From Paracentrotus lividus (lineage: Eukaryota > Echinodermata > Echinoidea > Camarodonta > Echinidae), in assembly GCA_940671915.1 (NCBI GenBank), contig CALNVZ010002100.1:4971142-5035141 (forward strand): a stretch of DNA of 64,000 bases, in the 5' to 3' direction. Below the pieces are notes generated by a model that saw only the letters and a program-made list of their open reading frames with translations, did no database searches and was not told where the DNA came from. Both the position numbers and the translations under genes were made by a program. This document shows positions 1 to 12,600 of the stretch, piece after piece (position 1 is the first letter of the stretch; every line of letters begins with the position of its first letter).

Positions 1-138
1 ATAAGTTACCAAAACATAAAGCCACAGTCCACTTTGTGAATACCCTAAAGTGGCGTAAAATCTTCACACATTAGCCCACAGCTTTATCTTTTGGTAAGTT
101 GCCTAAAATATGTTACTTTTGATTTAATCCCTATACAG

Positions 139-2824
139 TGACAGCAGCAAGCAGTGAACTTCAGCAAGTAGGAAGCACATTTATTCAGATGAAGCTTGTA
201 GTCAACAAGGGAAATAAGACAGAAAATGTCTACATGGGTGAGTAACACATATTTATTTATTTTTTATTTATTTATTTATTTTAAATTTGTAATAGAACAA
301 ATCGGCTCCCTAAGTTATCTCTATCCTTCATGCTCCTGATTTTCTTTTTATGCCTCCGCCACCGAAGGTGGTGCCGGAGGCATTATGTTTTCGGGTTGTC
401 CGTCCGTCCGTACGTCCGTCCCGTTTGTTCTCAGCGATAACTTAAAACGTTTGACGGATCACTTTCAAACTTGGATCATGTATGCATATGGTAAGGACAA
501 TGATCTGATTAGACTTTGGGATCATTAGGTCAAAGGTCAAAGGTCACAGAGGTCATTGTATGCATGAAAATGGCTCGTTCTCGCCATAACTTAAAAACCG
601 TTTGACGGGTCAACTTCAAACTTGGGTAATGTGTGGCCTATGGAGGGGCAATGAACTGATTAGATTTTAGGGTCATGAGGTCAAAGGTCAAAGGTCACAG
701 ATGTCATTGTATAACATGAAAATGGTTCGTTCTCGCAATAACTTAAGAACTGTGTGACGGGTCAACTTCAAACTTGAGTAATGTGTGCATATGGGAGGGG
801 CAATAATCTGATTAGAATTTAGAGTCATGAGGTCAAAGTTCAAAGGCCACAGAGACATTGTGTACGATGGAATGGCTTGTTCTTGCATAACATATAGCTC
901 ATTATAGATTTTGGGAGAATCAATTTTTGTTTTTAATCTTCCATAGCAGAATATATATTTGATCTCACACTCAAATACTCTTGTTCAAATTCTGTTATTA
1001 AACCATCTAGACTCTAATTTAGCATTACAAAACTGTGTAAACGTGATCTTCTGGGCCGTGCCTAAACAGGATCACCTGGGAGAGAGTGCAATGTGCAGAG
1101 GTTTGTTGTCAAGTATTGCTCATTATATGCCACAGACTGATACACAAATGCCCACATGCCATACCAGTTCAGCAGTGGTTGTGCATGCCCAGATTCGGGG
1201 TGAGAGTGAAGAAGTATTGCTCATTTTGATGAAATATCTCCCCATGTTTTGCTATACTATAAAGTATCAGTGAAAAGACATGATGGCACATAGGTTATAT
1301 TATCTGCCCATGTATTGATGTGTTATTGAGGACAATATTAGGGACAAGGTCGAGTAAGTTTTGAAAATGCAATTTTTCTACAACAACTATACTTGGCTTT
1401 AGGAACAGTTTGAGTTGGATGAACTAAAACTTGTCAGTGTGATATAAGCAATATAGGATTGATAGGGACAAATAATTTTCATATTGAGGTCATGAAGTCA
1501 AAGGTCAAGGTTCACAGACGTCATTGTATACATGAAAATGGGCACGTTCTTGCTGTAACTTCTGAAACCGTTTATGGATCAACTTCAAACTTGGGTCATG
1601 TGGGAGGAAAGATGAACTGATTAGATTTTTGAGGTCAGGACATCAAAGGTCAATGGTTATTTAGTAAATGACTCGTTTGTGCAATTTCTGAAGGACCTTT
1701 GACAGATCAACTTAAACATGTTATATTTTTTATTATACAGTCAGTAGGCCATCCTTCCTGAGTTGGAAATAATCTGATGATACAACTTTAATAGATTTGG
1801 GGTCAATATCTCAAAGATGTCATGGTGTAAATGGATGTAAAATACTCAACATGCGCATGCCTTTTTTTTCCGATGTGGCAATACGGAGGCATGCCTTCCG
1901 ACCGTGCGCGGTCGAAGATTTCATCTAGTTCTTTTTTAATTCTTGTAATGGAGTTATAACATTTTGTATCACTTTCAGAGACCCCATCCCTATGGAATAA
2001 TTATAGCATTAGCTCTTAGAACAAATAATTGAACAGTTGAAACAACTGTCTTGGTCACAACAAAAAGAAATGTATTGATTTGAATACATTCCCAAAATTT
2101 AATGACAGAGCAAAAAGTTATTATAATACATGCTTTCTCTCATGAGAAGTCATTTGTTTCAGCTGTTTCAAATATTTGCACTATTCGCATTCTAATTTCT
2201 AATGTTATAATTATTCCTTAGAGTTGGTATCTCTGCACTTTATAAATCTGATTTTTATCATTATTAACAGAAACTTGAGCTGAACTTCATTAATTTAAAG
2301 GAAATTTATAAATGTCATATTGAAATATATAGATTTCATCCTTGTCTGAATAGAAAGACAGACATAATGTTTGGCTGTTAGTAGTGTTAATTGTCAGACA
2401 GAAATGATTTTATCATATATCGATAGGTTAATTATGCCTCTTTTCAAATACTGGAGATGACTTGGAAATGATGTTGTTATCATTATCATTTGAAAACTAG
2501 TTTACGATCCTCCTCATTCTCCATAAAAAAAAAAAAGTTTGCCATAATATATATTTGTATTTTTAATCATGGCGTTATCAATGTTCTAAAACTGCATGGC
2601 TGTTGCTCAGTGTATAATATTGTGAAAGAAAGTACGAGAAATGTTTTTGATTTTGTTTTTATTTCTACATCCATTTTTATCATTGATGTGGTGTGACTTG
2701 TAATATTTCATTTTATTTTGTACTTTCATTTGTTTTCCTTTAAACAGAGCTGTCAGTACCAGAATTCTACTCATTCTTACATGAAATGGAGAAGGCTAAA
2801 GCAAGCTTGGAATATTTCAGTTAG
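139..2824 (+). CDS. COMMD7: COMMD7 homologue, last two coding exons (partial)
   Basis: Two exons join in frame: 139-237 (acceptor ..ATACAG, donor GTGAGT) and 2748-2824 (acceptor AAACAG, stop TAG). The split glutamate codon reads through as ..TENVYM-E-LSVPEFYSFL... The peptide is the C-terminal half of a COMM domain: SSELQQVGSTFIQMKLVV, then a KGNKTENVY strand, then LSVPEFYSFLHEMEKAKASL. From memory this matches vertebrate COMMD7 (SSELEKVGS, KGNQTENVY, FYSFLHEME) more closely than other COMMD members. COMMD proteins assemble into the Commander/CCC complex, which works with retriever in endosomal recycling; COMMD7 is also linked to NF-kappaB control. The earlier exons lie left of the window. 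The gene ends about 2.5 kb before the presumed CLN3 promoter, on the same strand. Confidence 0.88.
351..1930. repeat. Degenerate about 151-bp tandem-unit repeat with hairpin end and nuclear-receptor half-sites
   Basis: The block starts with a hairpin at 352-381 (GCCTCCG..CCGGAGGC) and a GTCCGTCC run. Then come units of about 151 bp marked by TTTGACGG at about 448, 600 and 751, with more decayed units at about 1570 and 1695. It ends near 1930 at a GACCGTGCGCGGTC palindrome. Units share 'aacttcaaacttggg' and a run of AGGTCA half-sites. The middle (about 880-1480) is too degraded to assign. It lies in the last COMMD7 intron. I take it as a dispersed repeat; no ORF is credible. Confidence 0.7.
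1986..2228. mobile_element. MITE, family A copy 1
   Basis: The ends are imperfect inverted repeats (CCTATGGAATAATTATA and TATAATTATTCCTTAG). A second copy at 18403-18651 shares the internal words CTTTCTCTCATGAGAAGTCA and 'atttgaat.cattcccaaaat'. It is non-coding and sits in the last COMMD7 intron. Confidence 0.7.
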
Positions 2825-3492
2825 CAGGACTAGATCATGACCCAACTAGAGATTTATGTTTTTATATACTCAAAGAGAATAGATGTATTGATTGTGACAT
2901 AAAATTGATATTATTGGACATTCCTAGAAATATAAAATACATATATATTTGTATTGCACAGTTACTATCTGGATTTAGTAAATGGTGTCACAAAAATATA
3001 TGCTTTGACTGGCTAAGCCAGTATCAGCATCACGTTACTTAATTTGTTATTATAGTGTCTAAATTGACATATAAAAAATTTGCTTTTTGTGGGGAGAAGC
3101 CTGTTACATAAATGAAGACGAGTTACTTGCCTGATTGCACTAGCAGCAACAATGTGCATCACAATAGCTTAATGAGGCGAAGATAAAACGAAGGCTAGGC
3201 CCTGGATCTAGGGTTCAATTTACTCTAATAAACTATATAAAAATGGAGTATTATTGTTGTTATCATTAGTGTTTTGTTAATAATGTGCAGTATGAGATAG
3301 ACAACTACATATTCAGAGTGGAAAACGTGTCTGTAAGAAAGATATTTAAATCTTTGAGCAGATTGTTTCTGTTCATATGTATTATTGGCCCTGCCTGACG
3401 AAGCACTGAATAATGCATGCAAACTATAATTTCATAACTATATTTGTGTTACGAAGTAGATGTATACAGTTATAAAAATGTTATGCCTGTGG

Positions 3493-4320
3493 AATAAATG
3501 GCCCTCAAATTTAATACATTAGGAATGGTAGAAGTAGGAAATCATATATTTTTACAAGATTACTGTGATTTATTTTCATCTCATTGTGTTGGTATAGATC
3601 TTGTCGACAAATTAGAAACAATACATTTGTCAGAATAAGCAAATTTGTAATTTGTTAATCGTTGAAAACATATAGTAGATTGCCAAGTTCTCAACTCTAT
3701 TGTCATGTTGTTTTATTTAATCATTGGCGTATAAAAGTTAAATGTCCATGATTTCATCAAGTGCAGTGCATTGGTATTTATAATTTGTTTTTTTTTTACA
3801 CGAGACATACGATGGTATCCAATGGCCCGTATTCACAAAGGTAGCCTAAAGTTAAACCTAGCTTAAATCTGTGGTTTAACTATTACTAGCAAAATGGGAG
3901 ACTATGTTGAAAAATAAATGTTCGATTCATCAGAATTGTTGGTACTTAAACTATCAAAATCTGCATGGGGATGATAAGTAAAAAAATTTTCTAACCACTC
4001 AATCATGATTCCAGAATCCAGTGAACGTGTAAGGAACATTGCAATGTAGACACATTTTGCTAGCCATAGTTAAACCACAGATTCAAGCTTGGCTTAACTT
4101 TAGGCCCTTTAGGCCACCTTTCTGAATATGGGCCAATGTTATTGTCGGGTCTTTGTACATACAGTAATATCCAAATTAAGTACATATAAAATTGAGTTTT
4201 ATATAACAGTATCACAGGGTCATGCAACTATGGCTTCTAATGTCCCTCAAATAAGATTGTGAAAGTACTCCAATTGTATAAAGATTCTGTATGATACATC
4301 AGATATATTATGGAAATAAA
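3493..4320 (+). other. Candidate polyadenylation signals for the COMMD7 gene
   Basis: AATAAA hexamers lie at 3493-3498 and 4315-4320, downstream of the COMMD7 stop on the sense strand. The first is the more plausible, because a terminal-inverted-repeat element (3834-4134) separates the second from the coding region. No other feature of a 3' end was checked. Confidence 0.35.
3834..4134. mobile_element. MITE, GGCCCGTATTC family, copy 1
   Basis: This is a palindromic element of about 301 bp. The left end reads GGCCCGTATTCAC.AAGGT, with 'cctaaagttaaac' and 'aatctgtggtttaact' further in; the right end is its near reverse complement. AAT flanks both ends, a likely 3-bp target duplication. Related copies are at 20041-20267 and 63729-63987. 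Confidence 0.8.
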
Positions 4321-4589
4321 ATTCCTTTACTGTTTATCTGATTTTTTCTTGAATATTTCAGTTTAGAGTCAAAACTTTTCTAGATTGTACAAAGCCTTAA
4401 AGATTTTATACATTTCACACTCTGTCTTGCTCAATGGAAATGTGTATGTTATTAGTTAAGATGCATTAATCTTGTTTTATCCTTCTTTTTTTCATCTGGT
4501 TTATGATTGGTGATTGCTTAATTCAGGATATGTTTTTAAAAAGGACCTCCCGGTAGGGGAAGATAGGGGCACCAAGAAGGGGAAAAGTG

Positions 4590-4672
4590 AGAAAAGGGAA
4601 AGAAAAGAAAGAGAGAGAGAGAGAAAGGGGAAGAAAAGAGAGAGGAGAAGAAGAAGAAAAAAAGGGTGGAAG
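4590..4672. repeat. Purine (GA/GAAA) low-complexity tract
   Basis: About 80 bases are almost pure A/G on the plus strand, with a short (GA)n core near 4610-4625. They create lysine/arginine/glutamate-rich spurious ORFs. Confidence 0.85.
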
Positions 4673-4729
4673 TTCAATTGGAAAGGGCGTCAAATTGTCC
4701 TTAATTTCAGGGGCTTTATAAATCTTAAA

Positions 4730-5110
4730 ATTATGGGCCGCCAAACTGACATAAACCTTGTGGGACACCAAATTGATCTCCAACTTAATAGGGAGCGGTG
4801 CCTAATTGATCTTAAAGTTAGGGGGCAACGAAATGGTCTTAAACGTAGGGGGTGCCAAAATGTTCTAAAACTTACGGGCAATAATTCGGTCTTAAATTTA
4901 GAGGGGTGATATGCAAATCAAATTTATATGAAACTTTTTTAACTTTTTAATTTAACTTAAAATTAACAAAGGGGTGCCAAATTCATCCTAAATATAAAGA
5001 GGGGCGCCAAATTGGCCTGAAACAACGGGCATGTACAATTCATTCTTAGAATTAGGGGCCGTTGATCTTAAACTTAGCGGGGGTGCCAAATGGTAGGGCC
5101 TATTAAACTT
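4730..5110. repeat. Degenerate minisatellite, units about 30-34 bp
   Basis: The unit reads roughly GGGGTGCCAAATTG followed by ATCTTAAACTTA and recurs about ten times between 4730 and 5100, with an AT-rich break at about 4915-4965. It keeps a 131-residue frame partly open (4514-4909), but that protein is just the repeat translated, so I do not call a gene. Confidence 0.7.
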
Positions 5111-5329
5111 TGTTTTGAGGACCAATTAAGGTACGGGCTGGACGCCGAATTGATCCAAAACTAAGAATTTAATCTCGTGCATATAAAAAATATCATGTGA
5201 GCGCTAGCAGAATGGGAGCGATTGTAGCTGGATCCTGGAGCAAATATCGTGTCACCTGACATAGTTGAAATAGGGGAAATCCCCGATTTGCTAGCAATCA
5301 GCTGACTGTACGACGGTACGGTACGAGCT

Positions 5330-5569
5330 GAGATGGCAGATCTTGGACCCCAGGCCTAGCCTGAGTTGAACGCCTGGCTGCCCCGGACCGCCGCGCCGCG
5401 CCCCTGCACTGTTACGACACATCACGTTTAGAGAACAACAGCGAGCAAGGTCGAAGAACAGGAAAAGACGCCGATCTCTGTGGATATTCTCTCATTTGAA
5501 TGTGTCAGTGGAGCAGACGAATGCTTAGCCGTCAGCCTAAATTAATCAGTCTGTTTGAGTGAAAATAAC
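5330..5569 (+). promoter_or_regulatory. CLN3: Probable CLN3 promoter and non-coding first exon
   Basis: This is the only strongly GC- and CpG-rich patch between COMMD7 and CLN3 (densest at about 5345-5405, with several CGCC/GCGCC words). It is followed by unremarkable exon-like sequence ending at a consensus donor GTGAGT at 5570. The first coding exon of CLN3 begins at 9603 after ..TTTACGTTTAG, leaving only 7 nt of leader before the ATG, so an upstream 5'UTR exon is required. No TATA box is obvious. The assignment is inference from position, composition and the donor. Confidence 0.45.
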
Positions 5570-5656
5570 GTGAGTATAAATGTTAGACATATTACTTGAT
5601 AGGCTATTACAAAGTAAAATATCTAAACAGTATTAGGCCTACGGTACTTTATACCC

Positions 5657-6573
5657 ACTTACACTTATGCATGGTCAATCATAATTGACCTTGCACTGGG
5701 AAGTACCTTATTCATTGCAGCAGTTTTCTTCCAATGGAAAGTCAATGCAGAGAAGTGTCTTGAGCAGCTCCCAGCCTGGCAGCCAAGTCAAGATGGCATA
5801 TCCAAAAAAGGGTCTAAAAATTCTACTTAACAAAATTAAAAATATCTAATGGAAAAATTATATTGCAATGAGACTATAGATTATCTTAAATTATTTTGAG
5901 GCAGGTTTAAAGCTGGTTTTGCTAATTATTATTGAGAAGTTTCCTCAGCAACCAAGAGGGCGACAGACAGCCATTTTTCAGTACTGACTGATGTTGGTTT
6001 GCAGCTGTATGTGCTTTATACCCAGTTGTTGTGTGTCCTGTACGGGTTGAGGATCCGGACACATGATTTTAACTATAGCAATTAAAAAAAACGTTTACAA
6101 ACAATGAGGTTTTTTAGCACAGATTGTTAGAAGAACAGATATTGATAATGATAAGCACATTTCATCCTATTTTTTAGCTTATTCTTGTGACAACAAACGA
6201 GGTTTTTTTTTGGGGGGTTACCTCCCCCCCCCCCCCCAACATACAGCTGCAAACCAACATCAGTCAGTACTGAAAAATGGCTGTCTGTCGCCCTCTTGGT
6301 TATGAGGAACTTCTCAATAATAATTAGCGAAACCAGCTAAAACCTCCTAAATAAATTAGATTATCTATAGTCTCATTGCAATATAATTCTTCCATTAGAT
6401 ATTTTAATTTTGTTTAGTAGAATTTTAAGACCCTTTTTTGATATGCCACCTGACTTGGCTGGAGCTGCTCAAGACACTTTTCTGCATTGACTTTCCATTG
6501 GAAGAAAACTGCTGCAGTAAGGTACTTCTCAGTGCAATGTCAATTAAGAATTGACCATGCATAAATGTAAGTG
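5657..6573. mobile_element. Fold-back element with arms of about 340-350 bp
   Basis: The left arm (about 5657-6012) and right arm (about 6239-6573) are near-perfect reverse complements. Paired words include GGTCAATCATAATTGACC with GTCAATTAAGAATTGACC, GCAGCAGTTTTCTTCCAATG, and AACATCAGTCAGTACTGAAA. A loop of about 225 bp lies between them and a poly-C run (about 6223-6237) abuts the right arm. There is no coding capacity. It lies in the presumed first CLN3 intron. Confidence 0.85.
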
Positions 6574-7014
6574 CCCCCCCCCCCATTATGTCATCAACAC
6601 GAATGATTGTCGATACGTTATGAAGCGCCTGAAGGTGGTGTGCCTAATTTAGCTGTGCACCTTAATTTGAATACAATTAGATACAAAGTAAAATATTATT
6701 TGAAAGTTCATCAATGTTATGTCATTTTTTGTATTCTTATGGTCAATGTCAAAATGAAACAAAAACTTTCATTAAATTTTTCATATGAACAATGTTTTAA
6801 AACGGGTAATTTTAAGACGAGCTAGCCATCAGTGGCGGATCCAGCTTTTTCCCAAGAGATGGGCGTTGACGTTGAGTTGCGAAAAACCTAGCTACGTAGC
6901 TGTGAGCCCCCCCTCATCTGCGATTTCTGCAATTTGCCATCCTACAAGTCTGTTTATTGTTTTTATTGGTTTTTCCCATTTTCATTTGTTTTGTATCCAT
7001 ATTTATTTTGGATC

Positions 7015-8898
7015 CTGGCTAACTCGGCCCACTGGCTAACTCGGCCCGGTCCGAAAAAGTGGGCCGAGTTAGCCAGGAGGTATTGAATCGATCCTAAATA
7101 CTTACTTGTGTTTAGCATGGATATATTTCACAGTTTTTATCATCAATTTGATATGGAATGTTGAGATATATGAACTAGCAAGCTGCCAGCGAACATTTTT
7201 TGAAGTAAAACCGCCCAAAAAGTGAAATTTTATGTCTGTAAATACGCACGCAATTCTGCCCGTGTTTACCGTCTCGTCCCATTTTGTTTGGGATCACCGC
7301 CGCCGTGCGGGCTGGCGGCAGTGAACAGCGGGTGAGACGCCAACTGTGTAACTTAGCTTCGGCTTCGGCTTCGGCTTCGGCTGCACTCGCAGAAGTTGAG
7401 AACATTTAACACTTCTTCTTCTTCTTCCGTTGTTAAATTATTTTGGCAAGCAGTCAGATATGACTATTTTTGCCACTGCTTTTTCCTCTTCTTGTTCTTT
7501 TGTTATTATATTCTTTTCTGCTCTTTTCTTTCCTCTAGCTTTTTTTTTTTCTTCTTCCTTTGTTATCTTTATCTCTTGTCTGTACTTGTCTTTTTTTTTT
7601 CTTTCCCCCCCCCTTTTTTTTCCCTCCTCGATCCATATTCTTTTTTCTTCATTCTTCTTCTCTTCTGTCTCTCTCTCTCTCTCTTTTCCCTTCGATTGAG
7701 ACGTGTATAGGCTACATAAAAGAAAAGAAATTTAATATATGGCAAGGGGAAAATCCCTGAAGTAGGGTTTTTAAATCTTAATGATATTGTGTGTTTGTAT
7801 ATTTGCAATGAAATTATATAACTAATCATCTCTCACCCCGTCTCTCACTCTCACTTTCTCTCTATTGCTAATATATCTCTCTTCAGCTCCCTCCTGAATG
7901 ACCGAGGGCAGTGATAATGGAGAACACTAATATTGAGAATAAATAATAATGATAATTATTATTATTATTACTATTATTTGTTGGGGGGAGGTTCATTTTA
8001 TTTCCATTAAATACAAAAGAAACTACATACAAGAATGCAAATATAATTCTGTAACATAGGGCCTATAGGACCATAGGGCCTATTATTATTTTTGTCATAC
8101 CTTCTTTGTTATTTTCCTTTCCTTTCTTATCTTTTTTTTATTTTTTATTAATAAACCCTTCAGGGATTTTCCCCTTGCCATATTAAATCTCTTTTCTTGT
8201 ATGCACGTCTCAATCGAAGGGAAAAGAGAGAGAGAGACAGAAAAAGAGAAGAAGAAGAAGAAAAAGGGGAAAACAATTATGGAGGGGAAAAAAAGGGGAA
8301 AAAAAGAGAGAGAGAAAAAAAAAAGACCGTGGCAAAGTTTACAAGACATAAAGTCCATGAACAAAAGAAGAAATAAAAGAGATACTAGAGAAAGGGCAGA
8401 AAAGAATATAATAACAAAAGAACAAGAAGAGAAAAAAAGCAGTGGCAAAAATAGTCAGAATCTGACTGCGTGCCAAAATAATAACAACGGAAGAAGAAGA
8501 AGAAGTGTTAAATGTTCTCAACTTCTGCGAGTGCAGCCGAAGCCGAAGCCGAAGCTAAGTTATACAGATAGGCGTCTCACCCGCTGTTCACTGCCGCCAG
8601 CCCGCACGGCGGCGGTGATCCCAAACAAAATGGGACGAGACGGTAAAAACACGGGCAGAATTGCGTGCGTATTTACAGACATAAAATTTCACTTTTTGGG
8701 CGGTTTTACTTCAAAAAATGTTCGCTGGCAGCTTGCTAGTTCATATATCTCAATATTCCATATCAAATTGATGATAAAAACTGTGAAATATATCCATGCT
8801 CAACACAAGTAAGTATTTACGATCGATTCAATACCTCCTGGCTAACTCGGCCCACTCTTTCGGACCGGGCCGAGTTAGCCAGTGGGCCGAGTTATCCG
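7015..8898. mobile_element. Large fold-back element (about 1.9 kb) with CTAACTCGGCCC ends
   Basis: The ends carry doubled GGCTAACTCGGCCCACT motifs in inverted orientation (7017-7075 and 8838-8897). The arms (about 7015-7770 and 8150-8898) pair over some 750 bp, including a (GGCTTC)n/(GAAGCC)n patch, CTTCTTCTTCTTCCGTTGTT, and a long polypyrimidine/polypurine stretch. The spacer is about 7771-8149. ORFs of up to 203 aa here are arm translations rich in K/R/E or F/S/L and have no protein signature. Confidence 0.85.
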
Positions 8899-9089
8899 GC
8901 ACCCTTTATTTTAATGGCCCCTTCGGTTGATAGTTTTCAATGTTTTGTTTTTTTAAACTAATTTCTTATAAGTTTTTATCCCATAATCTTCTTTGATTTA
9001 TATAACTATGATTTTGATGTGCAGTACAGTCTACATTAATTCATTCCACCATTGTCTTCCCACATGCACATATTCTCTCATGTTTTCTG

Positions 9090-9548
9090 TTTGACATTAC
9101 ACCGATCTTGCCTGAATATGCATCATCCATGCATTATGCCGTTTTTAAATTTTAAATTCAAATTTATTCTTCATGATGTGCCACATATGTATTACATGCT
9201 CCGTAGAAGCTCCTATTCCTAATCTTACCACTCTATCTCCTCTATTATTACATTCTCCGTTGGACTTTCTATTATTGTCAGAATCTTCCTCTCTATCTCT
9301 CTCTCTCTATTCCTTTATCTTACATCTTTCCACCTTTCGACCTATCCCTTCTCTCTCAATCTTTTCTGACAGTGTTAATTATTGTTGTTGTTGTTGTACT
9401 AGTATTTTGTATTGTTCTTGTAATTTAATTTGTATTTTTCTTTACATCATTATTGTATTGTGTATACTTTGTTTGCTGCCAGTGGAGGGCAATTTTCAAT
9501 GTTTTTTTTTTATATTGACTTAATAAATAAATCTGAATCTGAATATAA
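9090..9548. repeat. Possible non-LTR 3'-end fragment with short-repeat tail
   Basis: Pyrimidine-rich sequence with (TTG)n at about 9378-9395 ends in TTAATAAATAAATCTGAATCTGAAT at its 3' side (shown split: TTAATAAATAAAT then CTGAATCTGAAT), a typical microsatellite-like LINE tail. No RT or EN motif is visible. It lies 60 bp before the first coding exon of CLN3. Confidence 0.35.
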
Positions 9549-9609
9549 CTGACTTTTTACCAGATCAAGTATTAATTTCGAACTGCTTTTATTTACGTTT
9601 AGTGTCACA

Positions 9610-12600
9610 ATGTCCGAAAATGACTCTGAAGAGAAGCCTGAAACATCACAAAACATACAAGTAGATCATGAAACTAGAAAATGGACTCGAAGGAGAAATT
9701 TGTCTGCATTTTGGTAAGAATCAAACCAAGGTGGTTTACTTCACTCATTTGTCTGAGGGCAAAACAAAATCTAGGCAGTTTATTATATAAATAATGCACA
9801 CAGTGTGTTCGTTGCCATGCAGTGCATAGAGGATACATTGTATATGCGACAAACCTGAAGCGCTTGCGCTGAGTGTTTTTGCTTGATACCTTGAATACCC
9901 GAGATGCATCACCACTAACATCATGAATTCAAACCTGTGCATTGGTTCTTTTATAAAAACAGGTCAGCATTATGAATTTATATTGGAAAAATTGTTTAAA
10001 TCCCTCAAAAAAAATTTGGATCACACAGATAAAGAGGCAACATCTGCTTTCTATTATGACAACGTAAGCATATATACACTGTACTTGAATTCTAACTCTG
10101 AGCTATTATGATTTTTAAAAACACTAAAATTGATACATGGTCTGTTCTGACATGTATTTCCAGATCAACTATCTGATTACTTGAATTGTCTGAATTTCTC
10201 AAGTATGAAATGTCATGGAATCTTATACACATTATGATTATTGCTACATGAGTACATTACTGTGTATATGTATAGCAGCACATAATAGCAGTTTATACAA
10301 TACTCATGTTTATTTACCTGAAAATAGTCCTTTTTAGAGAATTCAATAGAGGTTCTTGCCATAGCTTCTTTCTCTATTATAATGTTTCAGGGTTGTTTTT
10401 ATAGGTCCTTTTGATTTATTATGATGAAACCCATTTGCCTTATATGACTTTGCTTACATACAAACATGCTTATAAATAATAATCATGATTATGTTATTTT
10501 CTTGTTCATACTAGGCTATTAGGGCTGTGTAACAATTATGCTTACGTCATAATGCTCAGTGCTGCCTTTGATATTTTAGAAGAAGAAACAACTACACCTA
10601 CTCAGCCACCTCCTGTAAGTGCTTAATATCTTATTAATTATTTATTTTAGTTTTATCTAAACTGTATAAATGTGTTCGATCTATTGGTTACCCCCCCCCC
10701 CCCCCCCCCCCCACCACCCATTTTCACAGTGAGCAAGCTGTGCAGAAATTATAAAATTCATCTTTTTCTAGCCGTTTCCAAAAGGGCTACAAAACAGCGA
10801 TAATAGGGAGACTTTTAGCTACCAAATGGCAAGTCTATTCTCCCACAATGTTCAACCAAACTTCTCCAAACAGAGCGAGAAAAGAGAGAGAAAAGAGCTA
10901 GAAAACGAGAGTGATAGAAAATGGCTTGCTCTCTGCATCTACAGGGTAACATGTACATATTTTGCATTACATGTGTACCCAAAATGATTTTGTTTACCAG
11001 AGTACATTTGTATAATTTGTAAAAAATGATGCGAGAACTTCCTACTTACTATGTGATTTACAATTCAGAATAGCTTCCAAATAATATATTCTCAGTACAA
11101 ATGAAATTAAAAATATGCAATTTTTCTACAAGAATCATTTTTGGATTGAAGTCCAGAGACATTCAGTATCACTTTCATAATGAGAAGACATGACAAATGA
11201 CATTCAAAGGTATTGGTTGAGAATTAAATTCTTTAAACACAACAGTGACATCAATTCATTGTGACATATTTTGTTTCACATTTTAATTAAACGCAGGTAA
11301 TTATCTTATGAAACCATAACTAAGTCTCTCTTTTTTTTGCTGAACTTTGATAACCATTTTCGATTAGATATACAGTTGAGGCCAAAGTTTACATACACCA
11401 GTGCCCTGTAACACAAAGACTTACGATTGATAAAAAAATACAATTGATTTTTTCTCGGTAGCCTCATCATGGACATGGTGCTCCAAAGTTTATGATCTTA
11501 ATCCTAACCCTAGCCCTAACCATAATCTTAATCATATCCTAATCCTAATCTAAGACTGTACTTGCGTTCCAAATAAGGCTACCGAGAAAAAAATCAAACA
11601 CATTTTTTAATCAATCGTAAGTCTTTGTGTTACAGGGCACTGGTAAGAAAACAAGTCGTATAAATACAATTTTTACCACTATAAAAACATTGGGCATCAT
11701 ATATGTTGATGGAGATGGTAAGGTATGGTATCTACTTTGTTTTCAGAGACAATGTTTTCATGAAAAATGTTTTGAAACATATATATGGTTGATCCTAATT
11801 CAGTTTGGATAAATTCAATGGGTCAAAAGTTTACATACACTAACCAAAATGTATGATGGTGCTGCTTGTTTATTGCTTTATTTTTCTTCTTTTTTTTTCA
11901 CTTTTTGGAGCTGTCAACTCGATTTCTGTATACTTCCCCTGAGTTAGTGTCCATTCCTCCAGCAAGATTGCAACAATCCAGTCCCATTTGTTGACAAATT
12001 CAACCGGTGAAAAAATGAAAAATAAAGCAAAATACCCGCAGCACCATCACCAGTTTTGGTTAGTGTATGTAAACTTTTGACCCACTGAATTTATCCAAAC
12101 TGAAGTAAGATCAACCATATATATGTTTTGAAACATATTTCATGACAACATACTCTTTGAAAACAAAGTAGATACCATACCTTACCATCTCCATCAACAT
12201 ATATGATGCCCAATGTTCTTATAGTGGGGTCATTCCATGCCAATTCACCCAATGAAAGTGCAATTTTGCACCCTTCCGTCTCAGAATTTGCTAAAATTTG
12301 GTACACATAAAGTTTAACATTACCTTTCCATGAAACAAAAAAATTAGCGTAAACGGTCCGTCGGTTTCCGAGCTATGGCCCGCCCTTTTTGATTCGTTTT
12401 GGCAAAATGGGTGTGACCTTCCATTTCAACGGCACAATGCGCCTGAACTGGTTGACCAATTTTTGTGAAACTGGTACCATTCAAAAGGGAATTCAGAGAG
12501 GAATTCAAAAATGGTATCAAAAATATTTTGGAGCAATTTAAGTGCTATGACCTTTGACCTTTCCTTTAACCTTGATTTTGACCCCCAGACGAATAATATT

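Noticed and set aside
4514-4909. 131-aa ORF with repeated units
   Set aside because: It covers a GA tract and a minisatellite; the repetition is in the DNA and the frame is not kept across the array.
8201-8812. 203-aa ORF, lysine/arginine/glutamate-rich
   Set aside because: It translates the purine-rich arm of the fold-back element 7015-8898 and has a mirror ORF at 7396-7710.
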